In this document: piece after piece, positions 62,334 through 64,000 of the stretch
Layout: each line of letters starts with the position of its first letter
Numbering within the stretch: the stretch's first letter is position 1
Source of the DNA: Nocardioides insulae DSM 17944
Lineage (GTDB): Bacteria > Actinomycetota > Actinomycetes > Propionibacteriales > Nocardioidaceae
NCBI RefSeq assembly: GCF_000422825.1
Contig: NZ_AUGU01000016.1
Location: forward strand, 62,001-126,000
Direction of reading: 5' to 3'
DNA: 64,000 nt
The notes under the pieces: model-generated
Told to the model about the DNA's origin: nothing
The model's database searches: none
What the model saw: only the letters and a program-made list of their open reading frames with translations
Program-made: the position numbers and the translations under genes

Positions 62334-63467
62334 ATGAGCCAGCATCTGGAGACCGGCCCCGAGACCCTGGGTGGAGACCCCACCGACTACGTGCAGCTCC
62401 TCACTCCCGAGGGAGTGAGGGTGGAGCACCCCGACTACTCCCTGGATCCGAGTCCGGAGTTGCTCCGCTGCTTCTATCGCGACATGACCCTGACCCGGCG
62501 TATCGACGTCGAGGCGACGGCGCTGCAACGCCACGGCGAGCTGGGCATCTGGGCCCAGTTGCTCGGCCAGGAGGCTGCCCAGATCGGCGCCGCCCGGGCC
62601 CTCGCGCCGCAGGACTTCGTCTTCCCGACCTACCGTGAGCACGGCGTGGCCTGGGTGCGCGGCGTCGATCCGCTCAAGCTGCTCGGCCTGTTCCGGGGCA
62701 GCGACCAGGGCTCCTGGGACCCGGCGGAGCACAACTTCGGGCTCTACACGATCGTCATCGGCGCCCAGACCCTGCACGCCACCGGCTACGCGATGGGCAT
62801 GCAGCGCGACGGCGTCGTCGGCACGGGCGATCCCCAGCGCGACACCGCGGTGGTGGCCCACTTCGGCGACGGTGCCAGCAGCCAGGGCGACGTCAACGAG
62901 GCGTTCGTCTTCGCCGCGTCCTACCAGGCGCCGGTGGTGTTCTTCTGCCAGAACAACCAGTGGGCCATCTCCGAGCCGATCGAGCGGCAGAGCCGGATCC
63001 CGCTCTACCACCGGGCCGAGGGCTTCGGCTTCCCCGGAGTGCGGGTCGACGGCAACGACGTACTGGCGACCTACGCCGTGATGAAGCAGGCACTGCAGCG
63101 TGCCCGCGAGGGCGGCGGCCCGACCCTGATCGAGGCGTACACCTACCGGATGGGCGCGCACACCACCACCGACGACCCCACCCGCTACCGCCTCGACGAC
63201 GACGTCCAGCGCTGGAAGCTGAAGGACCCGATCGCCAGGGTAGAGGTACTCCTGCGTCGCAACGGCTACGCCGACGACGAGTTCTTCGCCCGGGTGCAGC
63301 AGGAGGCCGACGGGCTCGGCGCCCACCTGCGCGAGGGGTGCCGGGCACTGCCCGACCCCTCGCCCCTGGCCGGTTTCGACCGGGTCTACGCGGAGCAGAC
63401 CGAGGAGCTGGCGGCGCAGCGCGACGAGTACGCCGGCTACCTCGCCTCGTTCGAGGGGGCGAACTGA
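62334..63467 (+). CDS. pdhA: 2-oxoacid (pyruvate) dehydrogenase E1 alpha
   Basis: 377 residues. TPP motif GDGASSQGDVNEAFVFAA, ending in CQNNQWAI. Phosphate-loop region YTYRMGAHTTTDDPTRYR is typical. Pyruvate and branched-chain oxoacids are both possible substrates; the sequence alone does not separate them. ATG follows GAGG. Gene for the beta subunit begins 1 bp after the stop. Confidence 0.9.
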   Translation: MSQHLETGPETLGGDPTDYVQLLTPEGVRVEHPDYSLDPSPELLRCFYRDMTLTRRIDVEATALQRHGELGIWAQLLGQEAAQIGAARALAPQDFVFPTYREHGVAWVRGVDPLKLLGLFRGSDQGSWDPAEHNFGLYTIVIGAQTLHATGYAMGMQRDGVVGTGDPQRDTAVVAHFGDGASSQGDVNEAFVFAASYQAPVVFFCQNNQWAISEPIERQSRIPLYHRAEGFGFPGVRVDGNDVLATYAVMKQALQRAREGGGPTLIEAYTYRMGAHTTTDDPTRYRLDDDVQRWKLKDPIARVEVLLRRNGYADDEFFARVQQEADGLGAHLREGCRALPDPSPLAGFDRVYAEQTEELAAQRDEYAGYLASFEGAN

Positions 63468-63468
63468 G

Positions 63469-64000
63469 ATGGCGACCACGACCAAGATGACCCTCGCCAA
63501 GGCGCTCAACGCCGGGCTGAGGCGGGCGATGGAGGATGACCCGAAGGTCCTGCTGATGGGAGAGGACATCGGCCGCCTCGGCGGCGTCTTCCGCATCACC
63601 GACGGGCTGCAGAAGGACTTCGGCGAGGACAGGGTGATCGACACCCCGCTCGCCGAGTCCGGGATCCTCGGCACCGCGGTCGGGCTGGCGCTGGCCGGCT
63701 ACCGACCCGTGGTGGAGATCCAGTTCGACGGGTTCGTCTACCCCGCCTACGACCAGATCGTGTCGCAGGTGGCCAAGATGCACTACCGCTCCGGCGGACG
63801 GGCGGCGATGCCGGTCGTCGTCCGCATCCCGTTCGGCGGGGGCATCGGTGCGGTCGAGCACCACAGTGAGTCGCCGGAGGCGCAGTTCGCGCACACCCCG
63901 GGGCTCAAGGTGGTGGCCTGCTCCAACCCGGTCGACGCCTACTGGATGATCCAGCAGGCGATCGCCTCGCCCGATCCCGTCATCTTCCTCGAGCCCAAGC
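63469..64000 (+). CDS. pdhB: 2-oxoacid (pyruvate) dehydrogenase E1 beta (3' end outside window)
   Basis: First 177 codons. MTLAKALNAGLRRAMEDDP, LLMGEDIGRLGGVFRITDGL, and PLAESGILGTAVGLALAGYRP (core) are the E1-beta signature. Forms an alpha2beta2 with pdhA; the E2 gene is expected next. Open to the window end. Confidence 0.93.
   Translation, partial: MATTTKMTLAKALNAGLRRAMEDDPKVLLMGEDIGRLGGVFRITDGLQKDFGEDRVIDTPLAESGILGTAVGLALAGYRPVVEIQFDGFVYPAYDQIVSQVAKMHYRSGGRAAMPVVVRIPFGGGIGAVEHHSESPEAQFAHTPGLKVVACSNPVDAYWMIQQAIASPDPVIFLEPK

Overview
The window is about 64 kb of high-G+C actinobacterial chromosome, densely coded with a strong G/C third-position bias. Gene content and order suggest the Propionibacteriales (Nocardioidaceae-like), but no rRNA or other marker fixes the taxon, so this is an inference. 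The backbone follows an old actinobacterial core order: nth - TlpA-like - Nudix - marP, holin-like, nhaA, acs, a HAD hydrolase, ssd - tad pilus genes, DEAD helicase, bldG, hppA, methyltransferase, topA, tmk, holB. As I recall it, this parallels Mycobacterium tuberculosis Rv3674c-Rv3644c and Streptomyces coelicolor around SCO3540-3560.

Layout. 1-3149: nth, a TlpA-like lipoprotein, a CoA-pyrophosphatase-like Nudix protein and the MarP-like protease, all overlapping. 3518-7447 (minus): holin-like protein, NhaA, acetyl-CoA synthetase. 7649-13657 (minus): DUF485-ActP acetate symporter unit, then a second symporter with a two-TM protein and a LytS/LytTR-type two-component system. 13792-15929: F420-type oxidoreductase and a Tat-exported PhoX phosphatase. 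16131-26483: nitrate/nitrite assimilation (NarK, NasA-like reductase, FAD/2Fe-2S partner, NirB, NirD, NnaR-like HemD-winged-helix regulator, CbiX-type chelatase). 26461-28304: divergent methyltransferase and degenerate-Fic genes. 28305-28658: a gap that looks like an Ms1/6S-like RNA locus. 28659-35295: HAD hydrolase, Ssd, TadA/B/C, small pilin, two TadE-like proteins. 35458-49995: membrane protein, helicase, BldG-like antagonist, proton pyrophosphatase, methyltransferase, topoisomerase I, thymidylate kinase, delta-prime subunit, alpha/beta hydrolase. 50166: tRNA-Thr(CGU), then a gene-poor stretch, an orphan TRAP binding protein and a guanidine-III riboswitch with its Gdx/SugE exporter. 53119-64000: metallo-hydrolase, fructosamine-kinase-like protein, tyrosine phosphatase, holin-like protein, GntR regulator, VanZ protein, HisC-like aminotransferase, DUF2510 protein, hydroquinone reductase, CDF transporter, and the start of a 2-oxoacid dehydrogenase operon.

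How the parts work together. The nitrogen block covers uptake, nitrate to nitrite, nitrite to ammonium, and the last step of siroheme supply. A 16-bp motif resembling GlnR half-site pairs recurs before narK, twice before nirB, and more weakly before the chelatase gene. The acetate block pairs Acs with two symporters and a possible sensor system. The tad genes encode a complete small pilus assembly unit whose pilin is separated from tadC by three different tandem repeats.

Two expression signals stand out. At least twelve genes have a TAnnnT -10 hexamer ending 5-7 nt before the start codon, the pattern of leaderless transcripts. The guanidine-III aptamer sits directly against the Shine-Dalgarno of gdx. 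No CRISPR array, insertion sequence, prophage or secondary-metabolite cluster was seen. Start codons were chosen by Shine-Dalgarno or leaderless -10 position and by overlap with upstream genes.
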